Assembly: GCA_035935655.1 (NCBI GenBank) | Contig: DASYWW010000062.1 | Coordinates: 62,001 to 126,000 of the forward strand | Origin: Candidatus Bathyarchaeia archaeon | GTDB taxonomy: Archaea; Thermoproteota; Bathyarchaeia; 40CM-2-53-6 | Direction: 5' to 3' | Length of the DNA: 64,000 nucleotides | In this document: one piece after another, positions 7,312 through 16,633 of the stretch | Position numbering within the stretch: the first letter of the stretch is position 1 | Layout: every line of letters starts with the position of its first letter | Translations under genes and position numbers: made by a program | The notes under the pieces: model-generated | Database searches by the model: none | The model's input: only the letters and a program-made list of their open reading frames with translations | What the model was told of the DNA's origin: nothing

Positions 7312-8880
7312 ATGCGCTATTGGGTTAAGGGTCGCTTCACAAAGTCAGCCATTCTAGGCCTCATCATCGGGGAAGCTTTCTCGGTAATTTTCATTCTCTT
7401 CGGCAGCTCCACCTATCTCTCCTTCTCCAACAGAGTTGGCCTGTCGACCGGTCTTTCCGAAGTGGCACTAAGCATTCTCCTCGCACTGTTTCTTGTCGGC
7501 TTGATTCAAAGCGGTTTCAATGGGAGCGGGTTGCCGGTGAGCTCGAGCGACGTAGACTACGTGTTCACTTCCCCTGTTCCCCCGCGTGAGGTCTTCGCGG
7601 CCAAAGTCCTGCTGAACTCCGTAACTACCGTTCTGTTCGGGTTTCCCCCGATCATCGTGCTATACCTGAGATTCGCCGGATACTACCACACTCCATGGCC
7701 TGCCGCGGTATTGGCCGGCCTCGTGACCCTAGTCTTTCTTGTGATAGGACTGTTGCTAAGTGCAGACATCACCCTCTCACTCGGGCATGGGCTGGGGGAG
7801 AGGAAGAAGCTCTGGAGGAACATCTTCATCGTGCTCGTCATCGTCGTCAGCCTGCTCTCCATCACTTTACTCATTCCCGGAATCCCAGCAGGAATAGCAG
7901 ACGTCACTCGTGTCCTGCCGAACGGGCTCGCGGCGACGATAAGCGTTGGTCTCGTCAGCGGGAACGCGGGAGGGCTCACGTATCTCCTGGACCTCCTGCT
8001 ATTGTTCGGCTGGTTCGGAGGGGTCCTTATTTTGGGCGTGAGAATGTCCCGTGGACACTTCTACGACCTACTCGAAGTGCGAGCGCCTACTGGCGAAAAA
8101 TTTGATCACCCGAGTCAAGTCTCTCGGTTGAACCCGAGAGGAAAATCGATCTGGTCGATCGTTAGACTCAAGGAAAAGATCACTATCAGCCGGACCCGGG
8201 AGGCGAGGGCGCAGCTCATCAGCGCCATCTTTCTCTCTGGCTTCATGATCATCTACGCTCTCTCAGGTTCTTTCCAGTCATCGCCAACCTCGTTCCTATT
8301 CATTCTCTTCATAATCGGGTCCTTCGGGTCTGGGACGGCGTCCAGGTGGATAGAGAAGGAACGGCTCTGGATTCTGAAATCCTCCCCTGTAAGCATGCGG
8401 AGGTACGTGAAGGAAGTCTACCGGGCTCGAGCCTTGCCCTTGCTTCTGTATCTGGCTCCAGTAGTCATCGCCGTCGGCGTACCACTGATCCTCGGAGGCC
8501 TATCCCAACCAGCACTCTTGCTAGGCATGATCCTCGAGTTACCAGGAGCACTAGAGATCGCTAGCATCACCATGGCAGGAGGCACGTTCTTCGCATCGAA
8601 ATATGGACAGAGCTCGGCTGACGACATCCTCTCGTCGCAGGCCCAGGAATTGGCAGACCTTCGAAGATTCCTCTTCCAAACAATCATCAACCTCGTAATG
8701 GTCTCTCCGATAATCTTGCTCGTCGTTGTCTCAGAGACACTCGTCGCAAAACTCGGCCCAGGCTATCTTCCAATCCTAGCACTTGGATTGTTATCGATCT
8801 CGATCATGTTCACTGGTCTTTCAATCAACTTTCTCTTGAACAAAGCCGGAGACGCCGTCACTAGGAGAGAAGACCTGTAG
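7312..8880 (+). CDS. ABC-2 type transporter permease
   Basis: 522 residues with about a dozen hydrophobic helices in two halves, joined by a hydrophilic segment at about 255-300. It is the membrane partner of the ATPase just upstream. A SSDVDYVFTSPVPPREVFAAK loop after the early helices is characteristic of a family of large archaeal and actinobacterial exporters. Substrate is unknown. Confidence 0.85.
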   Translation: MRYWVKGRFTKSAILGLIIGEAFSVIFILFGSSTYLSFSNRVGLSTGLSEVALSILLALFLVGLIQSGFNGSGLPVSSSDVDYVFTSPVPPREVFAAKVLLNSVTTVLFGFPPIIVLYLRFAGYYHTPWPAAVLAGLVTLVFLVIGLLLSADITLSLGHGLGERKKLWRNIFIVLVIVVSLLSITLLIPGIPAGIADVTRVLPNGLAATISVGLVSGNAGGLTYLLDLLLLFGWFGGVLILGVRMSRGHFYDLLEVRAPTGEKFDHPSQVSRLNPRGKSIWSIVRLKEKITISRTREARAQLISAIFLSGFMIIYALSGSFQSSPTSFLFILFIIGSFGSGTASRWIEKERLWILKSSPVSMRRYVKEVYRARALPLLLYLAPVVIAVGVPLILGGLSQPALLLGMILELPGALEIASITMAGGTFFASKYGQSSADDILSSQAQELADLRRFLFQTIINLVMVSPIILLVVVSETLVAKLGPGYLPILALGLLSISIMFTGLSINFLLNKAGDAVTRREDL

Positions 8881-8942
8881 CTTCCTTCCAACTTCTGAGT
8901 CGTCGATAAAGCGATAAGCACCAATTCTCCCACCCATGCACT

Positions 8943-10691
8943 ATGAACGCTCAGAGGTTACGCCAAACCCGTCCCAAACGAAATCCAAACACGGATCAAG
9001 GGATCGATTTCTCTTGGGGTGCCAAGATTCCTATGCGAGATGGCGTCCATCTCAACGCCACAGTGTACAAGCCGAAAGGAGAGGCTAAGATCCCAATCGT
9101 ATTCACTCTGACACCGTACGTCGCAGATACCTATCATGAGCGTTCAGTCTTCTTCGCTCGTAACGGCTACGCCTTCGCACTAGTCGACTGTCGTGGCCGA
9201 GGAAACTCTACTGGCATCTTCGAACCTCTCGCAAACGAGGGACGGGACGGCCACGACACAGTAGAATGGCTAGCTCGCCAGCCATGGTCGAACGGCAGTG
9301 TCGCTATGTGGGGCGGCTCGTACGCGGGGTTTGACCAGTGGTCGACGCTGAAGGAGTTCCCACCTCACCTCAAAACGATAGTGCCGGCAGCATCTTGTTA
9401 TCCGGGCGTTGATTTCCCTATCATTGGAAACACATCGTATTCCTACTTGATGCAGTGGCTGACCCTGACGAGTGGTAAGCCGGCGAACAATGCCATCTTC
9501 GGAGATAATGCTTTCTGGAATGAGAAATTCAGGGAACACTACCTAGCGAATCGGCCGTTCCGAGAACTTGACAAGACCATCGGCAACACCTCTACGGTCT
9601 TTCAAGAAATGCTGAAACATCCTGTGCCCGATGCTTACTGGGACGCCATGGTCCCAAGTCCCGAACAGTACGAGAGGATCAAGGTGCCTATCCTGACGAT
9701 CACTGGCCACTACGATGGGGACCAGCGGGGAGCCTTGGAGTTTTACGACCGGCACATGCATTACGGGTCCTCTCGGTCCAAGGATCGTCATTACCTGATT
9801 ATTGGTCCTTGGGATCATCCTGGGACTAGAACTCCGAAGCGGGAGGTTGGCGGCATCACGTTTGGTGAACCAAGCGTCGTCGACCTGAACCAGTTGCACA
9901 AAGAATGGTACGACTGGACGATGAAGAACGGCAAGAAGCCCGCGTTCCTCAAGAAACGAGTCGCCTACTACGTGACGGGAACAGAACAGTGGAAGTACGC
10001 AGACAGCCTCGAAGAAATCGCTAGAAGGAAAGAAACACTGTACTTATCGACAGCATCGAAACCCCTTGGCGCCTTCTCCGCAGGAATAATACAACCACAA
10101 AAACCGGGCAAGTTACCCCCTGACGAATACGTCTACGACCCGCTCGACATTAGCCAGGCGGATCTGGAAAAGGACGAGGTCAAGAATTTCATCACCGACC
10201 AGCGGTACTCGATTAACCTGTCCGGTGACGGCCTCGTCTATCACAGCAAGCCGCTCAAGGAAGAAACAGAGGTCAGCGGCTTCATTCGGCTATTAGCCTG
10301 GATATCCATGGACGTTCCGGACACCGACTTCTGGGTCCGCCTCTACGAGATCAAACACGACGGGACAAGTATCTTCCTCACAGAAGACTGGATGAGAGCC
10401 CGCTACCGAGAGTCAACGACCACAGCCAAGCTCATCAAGCCAGACAAGATAGAACGCTACGAATTCAACAAGTTCTACTTCTTCTCCAGAACCATCGCAA
10501 AGAGAAGCATTTTACGTCTGGTGATAAGGCCCCCGAACTCGATCTACTGGCAGAAAAACTACAACAGTGGCAAAGACGTGTCGGCGGAGTCTGCGACCGA
10601 TGCTCGAACCGCGCACGTGAAAATCTTCCACGACCAAGAACACACCAGCTTTCTCGAAGTCCCGACAGTGAAACCGATCAAATTCGCGTAG
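8943..10691 (+). CDS. CocE/NonD family hydrolase (X-Pro dipeptidyl-peptidase S15 like)
   Basis: Serine alpha/beta hydrolase. The nucleophile is in WGGSYAG (about S125), the aspartate in ITGHYDGDQRG and the histidine in GPWDHPG. The C-terminal third (about 380-580) is the jelly-roll domain typical of CocE, with VSGFIRLLAWISMDVPDTDFWVRL. Family members cleave esters or amides such as cocaine or acylated antibiotics. No signal peptide is visible, so it is probably cytoplasmic. It stands alone. Confidence 0.92.
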   Translation: MNAQRLRQTRPKRNPNTDQGIDFSWGAKIPMRDGVHLNATVYKPKGEAKIPIVFTLTPYVADTYHERSVFFARNGYAFALVDCRGRGNSTGIFEPLANEGRDGHDTVEWLARQPWSNGSVAMWGGSYAGFDQWSTLKEFPPHLKTIVPAASCYPGVDFPIIGNTSYSYLMQWLTLTSGKPANNAIFGDNAFWNEKFREHYLANRPFRELDKTIGNTSTVFQEMLKHPVPDAYWDAMVPSPEQYERIKVPILTITGHYDGDQRGALEFYDRHMHYGSSRSKDRHYLIIGPWDHPGTRTPKREVGGITFGEPSVVDLNQLHKEWYDWTMKNGKKPAFLKKRVAYYVTGTEQWKYADSLEEIARRKETLYLSTASKPLGAFSAGIIQPQKPGKLPPDEYVYDPLDISQADLEKDEVKNFITDQRYSINLSGDGLVYHSKPLKEETEVSGFIRLLAWISMDVPDTDFWVRLYEIKHDGTSIFLTEDWMRARYRESTTTAKLIKPDKIERYEFNKFYFFSRTIAKRSILRLVIRPPNSIYWQKNYNSGKDVSAESATDARTAHVKIFHDQEHTSFLEVPTVKPIKFA

Positions 10692-10710
10692 CTACAACGA
10701 AAATAGACTC

Positions 10711-11913
10711 TCAGGCGAACACCGTTTTCACGCTTGAACAATCGAAGAATCGGCCGAGATCAGATGCCTCTTCCCTCGCTCTTTCCGTTACCTGGGTCGA
10801 GAGCCTCGAAAATGGCGTGATCTTCAATTCTAGATCATTTTTCTTATGAACATGGGACCAGACCCCTTGGGCTCGGCCGTCAACTAGCAAGACAGGAGAG
10901 ACCCATCCCTGGTTCCGATAGATCTTCTTGCGGTTCTTCTCATCAACGATGTTCAGATGAGACTTGTGGCCTAGGAGGAACGAGTCGAAGTAGGGAACGA
11001 GTCGTACAACCGGCTCCTCAATCCTCATTTTCTCCAGTTCAGGAAGATCAGATTCAAGAATACTAGCCTTCGTCCCCTCAATATCGACCTCGACCATATT
11101 CTCAGATTCCCTTGACCAGATGTCCTTCGCGTCCTTCATGTAGAGGCCCTCCCATATCGCAAAGTCGTTGATTGTCGCAGGCCCGTGTGCTTTCAGGTAC
11201 TTTACAAGTAGCTCTCGTTCGGCCCTTTCCTGTGGGACATCTTTCCAGTTCTTGATCCATTTGTCAGCACGCACATAGCTGGCTTCAGTTCCCTGGTTGG
11301 GTCCCGAGCATATGACATCCCGTGCGCGTATTATGTGAAGCAGGAAACCCATGGACAACGATATGTTCCCCACCTTGACGTGAGGCACCTTCCTCTTGTC
11401 TCCCCAGCCTCCAGCAGCCTTCGACTTTGTCTTGTATCCATGCGATTGAGTCAGCATCTGTGCAAGATCCGTTCGGGTACGAGGCTCCTCCAAGATCTCG
11501 GCAACGCGATCCAGAAGCTTGTCAACATCTTCCTTTGATCCCGAGTGTCGGATCGCCCAGTTGAGATTGTACGCCGCCCTCCGAACACTTCCCCTTACAA
11601 ACACCGACAACTCGTCTGAGGGAACAAGAAACATGGTCCCCCTCATACCCCACGCTCTCACAAGCGAATGGTCCTTCCATAACGCAGAATCCACATCCCG
11701 GAGTCTCGCCCCTTTTACTCGGGGCCAGATAGACATCTGACCCGCCAAGAGAACCTGCGCCTGCGCTCCCGCAATATCGCCGGGTACAGAGGATAATTTC
11801 GCAAGAGATGTTCGCTTGGACAAATGGTGCCTGGAAAGTCTGAACGCGGCTACCTGTTTCCAAGAAACCCTAACTGACCTATTCCCAGACACACCGCTCA
11901 CTTTCACTGGCAA
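10711..11913 (-). CDS. Winged-helix DNA-binding protein (HTH_42/YcaQ-like)
   Basis: 400 residues of the YcaQ-like superfamily, recognised from the N-terminal LSRHHLSKR, the RDVDSALWKDHSLVRAWGMRGT region and the late GHKSH loop with QGVWSHV. Characterised bacterial relatives are DNA glycosylases that act on interstrand crosslinks, with three winged-helix modules; others are only described as DNA-binding. The predicted start is TTG at 11913. It converges with the CocE gene, leaving only 19 bases between them. Confidence 0.8.
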   Translation of the reverse strand: MPVKVSGVSGNRSVRVSWKQVAAFRLSRHHLSKRTSLAKLSSVPGDIAGAQAQVLLAGQMSIWPRVKGARLRDVDSALWKDHSLVRAWGMRGTMFLVPSDELSVFVRGSVRRAAYNLNWAIRHSGSKEDVDKLLDRVAEILEEPRTRTDLAQMLTQSHGYKTKSKAAGGWGDKRKVPHVKVGNISLSMGFLLHIIRARDVICSGPNQGTEASYVRADKWIKNWKDVPQERAERELLVKYLKAHGPATINDFAIWEGLYMKDAKDIWSRESENMVEVDIEGTKASILESDLPELEKMRIEEPVVRLVPYFDSFLLGHKSHLNIVDEKNRKKIYRNQGWVSPVLLVDGRAQGVWSHVHKKNDLELKITPFSRLSTQVTERAREEASDLGRFFDCSSVKTVFA

Positions 11914-11971
11914 GCCTATGCTTGTCCAAGATTGATATCAAAGAAGTTTCGCCAACGAAGGAGCGGTAAAA

Positions 11972-12268
11972 ATGGCGCTTTTTGTCGTGATTAACGAGCA
12001 GGGACCAGGATGGGACCCGAAACGCGTGATGCGGGAACAAAAAGGCTGGACCGACCACGCCAAGTTCATGGATGCACTCGAGACAGAACATTTCGTCGTG
12101 TTAGGCGGTCCCCTGAAGTATTCTAAACATCGGGCCATGCTAATCGTCAATGCATCTAGCGAACAAGAACTTCGCAAGAAACTCGCGGACGATCCCTGGA
12201 TGAGCACTGGCATCCTTCGGACCCTCGAGATCTATCCCTGGGAGATACTCCTCGGGAAACTCTCGTAA
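11972..12268 (+). CDS. YciI-like protein
   Basis: Small ferredoxin-like fold protein of 98 residues. A conserved pattern of His near residue 30 (DHAKFMDAL), GGPL in the middle and DDPW near 73 fits the YciI family. These proteins probably act as small isomerases or dehydrochlorinase-like enzymes, but few are characterised. GGAG lies about ten bases before the ATG. Confidence 0.8.
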   Translation: MALFVVINEQGPGWDPKRVMREQKGWTDHAKFMDALETEHFVVLGGPLKYSKHRAMLIVNASSEQELRKKLADDPWMSTGILRTLEIYPWEILLGKLS

Positions 12269-12327
12269 GCAGAATCATTGAACGAGGTAATGTGCTCTAA
12301 ATATGAGATAGAGCAAATGGACACACT

Positions 12328-12819
12328 ATGAACGCGAGAATTTCACTCGACAAGGAGAAGTCGTCCTTCACGACGAAGCTCGTTCGGCCCGAGGGAGTAG
12401 GCACATGGACCTTTGCGCCAATCCCCGCCGATATCTCCGGTCAAGCCGGGTTGAAAGCCAGGATGCGAGTCAGTGGCACCATAGATGGAGTCCCGGTCAA
12501 ATCGTCCCTGGTGGCTGGAAGCGGAGAACTCTTCATTGTGATTGCGAAGGAATTGAGAGACAAGATCGGTAAACAGGCGGGAGATGTTGTCAAAATGACT
12601 TTTGGACTCGACACGTCGAATAGCGCGGTCAAGGTCCCTACTGATCTAAAGAAAGCACTATCGACTAACGAGAAGGCAAAGAACTCGTTCGAGAAAATGG
12701 CCCCCTCGCACAGGAAGGCCTACGTCCAATGGATTACTCAAGCAAAAACAACGGAAACCAGGGCAAACCGGATAGGGAAAGCGATTCAACAGATATCAGT
12801 CGGCAAGAAACTGAAATGA
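12328..12819 (+). CDS. DUF1905/YdeI-like protein
   Basis: The N-terminal half (about 10-100) is a DUF1905 beta-barrel with WTFAPIPADISGQAGL and a GELFIVIAKELRDKIGKQAGD core. The C-terminal 60 residues have the YdeI/OmpD-associated helical motif FEKMAPSHRKAYVQWI. Function is unknown; relatives have been linked to bacteriocin tolerance. A TATA element CTAAATATG at 12297-12305 is about 26 bases before the ATG, so the transcript is probably leaderless. Confidence 0.85.
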   Translation: MNARISLDKEKSSFTTKLVRPEGVGTWTFAPIPADISGQAGLKARMRVSGTIDGVPVKSSLVAGSGELFIVIAKELRDKIGKQAGDVVKMTFGLDTSNSAVKVPTDLKKALSTNEKAKNSFEKMAPSHRKAYVQWITQAKTTETRANRIGKAIQQISVGKKLK

Positions 12820-12840
12820 TGTTGACGAACTCATCAGTTA

Positions 12841-13467
12841 CTAGGATTTTCCTGCGCGCGTCCCTTTTTTAGATCCAGTGGTCGAGGTGAGGAGGCCTCT
12901 CAACAATTTCCTCAATTCCTTCTGCAGTTCCAACCACTCCAGGAACTGTTTGTCAGTCAGGGAGATCATTGAGGCCACGCCTGAAAGTTCTTGTTTGCCG
13001 ATAAAGTCGACATCGTCCAACTTTGAGACTTTATCCTCGATGTCTTGTTTGTGGCCAAAGCTCTCAATTTTTCCTTGAGTCTTGATAATCTGTGCTACAG
13101 TGTCTTCTTCGACTTGGACTTTGATTCCTAGCTTGTCGAGTGACATCAGGGTATCTCTCAAACGTTGCTCGGCTTGAGCCTGGTTTTTGCCGCTTGTTCC
13201 CCAGGAAAGCGAGAAGACTTCTGCAGTTGCTCGGTAGTATGTTTCGATGAAATTGTCAACTCTCTCCTCTCGAGTAACTTCAACCATCTCCGCAGGCAAC
13301 AATTTCTTGATGTGATGGTAGATGGCCTGAGGCGTCATCCTGAGTTCCTCGGCAATCTGGCTGATTGTGAGCTCCCGTGCCCTCAGCAAGTATATGATCC
13401 GTCGCCGCGTGTCGTCCCCTAAGAGTTCCATGGCAGCCGGATCAGTGATCATCTTGACAGGTTTCAT
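12841..13467 (-). CDS. ArsR-like winged-helix transcriptional regulator
   Basis: 208 residues. The first 75 form a winged helix (MELLGDDTRRRIIYLLRARELTISQIAEEL, then TPQAIYHHIKKL and a wing). The rest is helical and charged, possibly a dimer or sensor region, ending in a basic tail. No cysteine metal site is visible. It is divergent from the M29 aminopeptidase gene, and a perfect inverted repeat lies between them at 13538-13555, so it may control itself and the peptidase. Confidence 0.82.
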   Translation of the reverse strand: MKPVKMITDPAAMELLGDDTRRRIIYLLRARELTISQIAEELRMTPQAIYHHIKKLLPAEMVEVTREERVDNFIETYYRATAEVFSLSWGTSGKNQAQAEQRLRDTLMSLDKLGIKVQVEEDTVAQIIKTQGKIESFGHKQDIEDKVSKLDDVDFIGKQELSGVASMISLTDKQFLEWLELQKELRKLLRGLLTSTTGSKKGTRAGKS

Positions 13468-13537
13468 TCTCGGTTACACGACCGTTTGTTTGGGAGTTGA
13501 AATCCCTATTCCTACAACGTGAAGAGATAGCGTTATT

Positions 13538-13555
13538 AGTAAGCCATTGCTTACT
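13538..13555. promoter_or_regulatory. Perfect inverted repeat, candidate operator
   Basis: AGTAAGC-CATT-GCTTACT has seven-base perfect arms, immediately followed by a second short one (CGCTAAAGCG, 13556-13565). They lie between the divergent regulator and peptidase genes and about 20-30 bases before the peptidase start, where a repressor would block initiation. Confidence 0.5.
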
Positions 13556-13570
13556 CGCTAAAGCGAGGAT

Positions 13571-14703
13571 TTGAACGCTAAAATGACCATGACACAACAA
13601 ATCTCTAAACCACAACCAGTAAAACAGGTCGCCAAACGCGTCGTCAACGAATGCCTACAAGTCCAACCGGACGAGCAAGTAACCATATTCTCGTGGGACC
13701 ACACGCTCGACTACGCCAACGCGCTAGCATCAGAAGTCGAACATGCTGCAGGAATATCTACCACCATTCTCCAAGGCAACGACTCCTACTGGGCATACCT
13801 GAAAGAAGTTCCTGTGGCTCAATACACTCGTCAACAGAAAGGACTCCTCTCGCTTCTGGACCACACAGACGCCACGATCCAGCTCGGCGACCCAAAGATC
13901 CATCAATCTACCCGACAATACCAGACGAAAGAGTTAGCAAGTGGATAGAGGGACTGAAGCCCATAGGCGACAAGTTCCTCGAACGAAAAATCCGCGTCCT
14001 AAACCTACCAATCGGATTAGTGACTCCTGAACGCGCAAAAACGTACGGTTTTGACTATGAAAACTGGCAACGCGTAACAACGAACAGTCTCGATGTTGAT
14101 CACGCAAAGATATCGGCCCTAGCCTCGAAGATCGAGTCAAGACTACGAAACGCGACGAACGTCAGAGTAACCGCGTCAAACGGCACCGATCTGCAGCTCA
14201 AACTGAAGAACCGGCCAGTACACGTCCATGATGGCATCATAGACACGACTGATCTTGACAAAGGAACAATGTTCGAAACACTACCTGGTGGAGCTGTCGA
14301 AGTGGCCCCCGACGAGACAAGCGCTCAGGGAACAGTACTCTTCGACAATCCCACTGCATTGGCGGGAAAGATGCTCTCAGGACTCAGGTTGGAATTTGAG
14401 AATGGACATGTGACGAAGTACACTGCGCAATCCAATCTTGACGTCTTCAAGGGACAATACGAGAAAATGTCCGGCGACAAAGACCGCATAGCCAACATCG
14501 TCATCGGTCTTAACCCGAGAGCCGAACTGATAGGCTTCTTCACCGACCGCATCGTCCAAGGCACCGTTAGCATCGGGATAGGCGGCAACAAAGGCATCGG
14601 CGGAACAAACGACACACAATTCGGCCACGAAGAGACCCTCAGAAAACCAACTCTAGAAGTAGACGGCTACTCGCTGGTCAATAACGGCAAGATCCAGCCC
14701 TAG
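13571..14703 (+). pseudogene. M29-type aminopeptidase, interrupted by a one-base shift
   Basis: The two halves of one protein lie in different frames. The first runs from 13571 (TTG; ATG at 13583 and 13589 are alternatives) to a stop at 13948. The second continues from about 13905 to 14703. Joining them near 13890-13925 (IQLGDPKIH to IPDERVSKWIEGL) restores a protein of about 375 residues, as if one base were lost. The C-terminal half carries the M29 features: HVHDGIID, GGAVEVAPDE, SIGIGGNKGIGGTNDTQFGHEE and a final LEVDG. Both halves show good coding character, so the shift is either recent decay or a sequence error. Confidence 0.75.
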
Positions 14704-14735
14704 ACCTCTAATCTCAGAGGCATAAATCCCCCAAT

Positions 14736-14751
14736 CTTCTTTTTTTCTCTC
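14736..14751 (+). terminator. T-rich archaeal terminator
   Basis: A pyrimidine run with seven consecutive T residues follows the aminopeptidase stop by about 35 bases and lies between two convergent genes. Confidence 0.5.
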
Positions 14752-14754
14752 AGT

Positions 14755-15534
14755 CTAACCGGATGCCATGATTGCGTCGACCACGATTGCCATCGCGTCC
14801 GTCCCATTACAATCCACCTGCACGTAGTTCTGTTGCTCAGTAGTTATTGCATAATCGACCTCGAATCTACCGTTCTGGTTTGTTATATTGGTGAATCCTG
14901 GTATTGAGCCACTTGGATAATGAGGTCCGCATGGGCCAGCGTCGTTTATCGGAATGCTGGCTATTACGAAATCATGTGTAGTGGTCTGTATCGAGGCAGA
15001 ACAGGCGCCGTGGGCGAAGTTTGCTGTACAGTCACCACAGTCAGGACCTGGACAGGAAACTGTGGCGGGAACGGAGGGGTCTTGATCAAAAACAGTCGAA
15101 GTGTCCGCACCCGAGACGGCGAGAACCTGCATTCCCCAGACTCTGTAGCAGCACTGATCTGTAACCACCGTAATATTGTCTGACTCCAACCTTGCATTAG
15201 CTACTGCATAGTATTCCCAAATCATTTGTCCTCCACTAGATGTCCGGGACGCATAAGATAGGCGCTCGGAAAACGTTAGACCACTACTATCACTAACTGA
15301 AGAGATTGTAGTGTTACAACATGTTTCAACGATAAGGAGAACCACATCGTTATTCTCAGCCGTGGACAGTAGCTGGGATTGTTGGCAGAACTGTCTATGA
15401 CAATCGTTGACTCCCAAGCCGTCCAGCCGCAACTGTGAGTCTGCTCTGACAGGATTCGTCCCAACACCCACCATGACAACCGAGGAGATCAGGAGGGGAA
15501 GGAGGGAGGAGTAAATCCACTTTCGTGAAGCCAC
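14755..15534 (-). CDS. Secreted cysteine-rich protein, unknown function
   Basis: A typical signal peptide (about 1-31, ending near VRADS) leads into a beta-rich extracellular protein with around 17 cysteines, including NDCHRQFCQQ, VETCCN, DQCCYR and CPGPDCGDC. The repeated pattern VVLLIVETC, SGLTFSERLSY and MIWEYYAVANA resembles a family of secreted archaeal and bacterial proteins of unknown role. Paired cysteines suggest a disulfide-stabilised surface or secreted domain. The start is GTG. Confidence 0.7.
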   Translation of the reverse strand: MASRKWIYSSLLPLLISSVVMVGVGTNPVRADSQLRLDGLGVNDCHRQFCQQSQLLSTAENNDVVLLIVETCCNTTISSVSDSSGLTFSERLSYASRTSSGGQMIWEYYAVANARLESDNITVVTDQCCYRVWGMQVLAVSGADTSTVFDQDPSVPATVSCPGPDCGDCTANFAHGACSASIQTTTHDFVIASIPINDAGPCGPHYPSGSIPGFTNITNQNGRFEVDYAITTEQQNYVQVDCNGTDAMAIVVDAIMASG

Positions 15535-15583
15535 GAGAACAAGACTCCCGGTTGATAGCTAGTAAGGCCACCGTAATACTTCA

Positions 15584-16621
15584 ATGGGCCGTTTACAAGT
15601 GACCACAATTGAGGAATCGCAAGACAATCGGACGTTTATCCCGCAACTTTATGTTTCGATAACAAGATCAGTCTTCCTAGCTTTGTCGGCCGTCTCATAT
15701 CGGAAGGCGCGAGTGGAAGACTTCCCAGGAATGCTCAGTCTCATCAGAACCTCTTTTGACGGTGTCTTGCGAGAGCACGGATTCTTCGACGCGTCACCCT
15801 TCGCCTCCTCGAAAATGCCCGCGATTCCTCAGCAAGGCTTTCCCTGGTTCGAAATGGGCCTGAAAGAGGATAGCGAGGGATTCTGGGTCGCAGAAGTCGA
15901 AGGGAAAATGGCCGGACTGACATTGAGCTGGGTCCGAGGATCGCTTTGGTATCTAGCCCATCTGTTCGTATCTCCTGAGCACCAGGGCCTCAACATCGGA
16001 CAGAACCTCATGGAGAAAGCGATGAAACACCACAAGAACTCCGCCATCACGAATAGAGCGTTGGTGACCTTCGCCTACAACCCTGTGTCCATTTCCCTTT
16101 ACGCGCGTCACGGAATCTATCCCCGCGAACCGCTCTACTGGATGGAGGGTCCAAGCCAGAATGTGAAGACCAATGCTTCGAGTACGAAATTGCGAAGCGA
16201 GAAAGTCGTCGACTTTGAGAAAAGCAGACGCATTCTTTCGAAAATAGATGAGCTCAGTCTCGGTTATCCTCGAGAGAAGAACCACGAGTTTCTGCAGAGC
16301 CTTCCAACTGTTCAATGCCACCTATTTTCAATTGGGAACGAACCCATCGGATACGCGTACGTCTGGAAGAATGGAAGGGTAGGTCCATTAGCGTCCGTCA
16401 TGCATGAAATATTTCGCGATGTCTTGAAGTCAGCTTTCAAGCTCGCCGCAGCCGAAGGAGCAGCGACCGTGGGTATCGCAGCGACAGGCTCGAATGAACA
16501 ATTGATGCAGGTCGCTTTGGAACAGAAGATGAGAATCCTGGACAACTATCTCTTCATGTCGTCTAAACCCTTCTCTAACTTTTCCAACTACGTGTTGTAC
16601 CCAACAGGCGCGATGCTCTAG
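15584..16621 (+). CDS. GNAT acetyltransferase with two domains
   Basis: 345 residues. The first GNAT domain begins at YRKARVEDFPGMLSLI (about residue 40) and has an acetyl-CoA loop in VSPEHQGLNIGQNLME near 130. The second half (about 205-345) looks like a degenerate GNAT domain without a clear acetyl-CoA loop. The first ~35 residues fit no domain, so a downstream start is possible. Such proteins acetylate small amines or protein N-termini; the substrate here is unknown. Confidence 0.82.
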   Translation: MGRLQVTTIEESQDNRTFIPQLYVSITRSVFLALSAVSYRKARVEDFPGMLSLIRTSFDGVLREHGFFDASPFASSKMPAIPQQGFPWFEMGLKEDSEGFWVAEVEGKMAGLTLSWVRGSLWYLAHLFVSPEHQGLNIGQNLMEKAMKHHKNSAITNRALVTFAYNPVSISLYARHGIYPREPLYWMEGPSQNVKTNASSTKLRSEKVVDFEKSRRILSKIDELSLGYPREKNHEFLQSLPTVQCHLFSIGNEPIGYAYVWKNGRVGPLASVMHEIFRDVLKSAFKLAAAEGAATVGIAATGSNEQLMQVALEQKMRILDNYLFMSSKPFSNFSNYVLYPTGAML

Positions 16622-16633
16622 GATCGAAGCGTC

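Noticed and set aside
13651-13905. Upstream part of the second aminopeptidase frame as a separate arginine-rich gene
   Set aside because: It is an out-of-frame shadow of the first half; only the part after about 13905 is protein-like.
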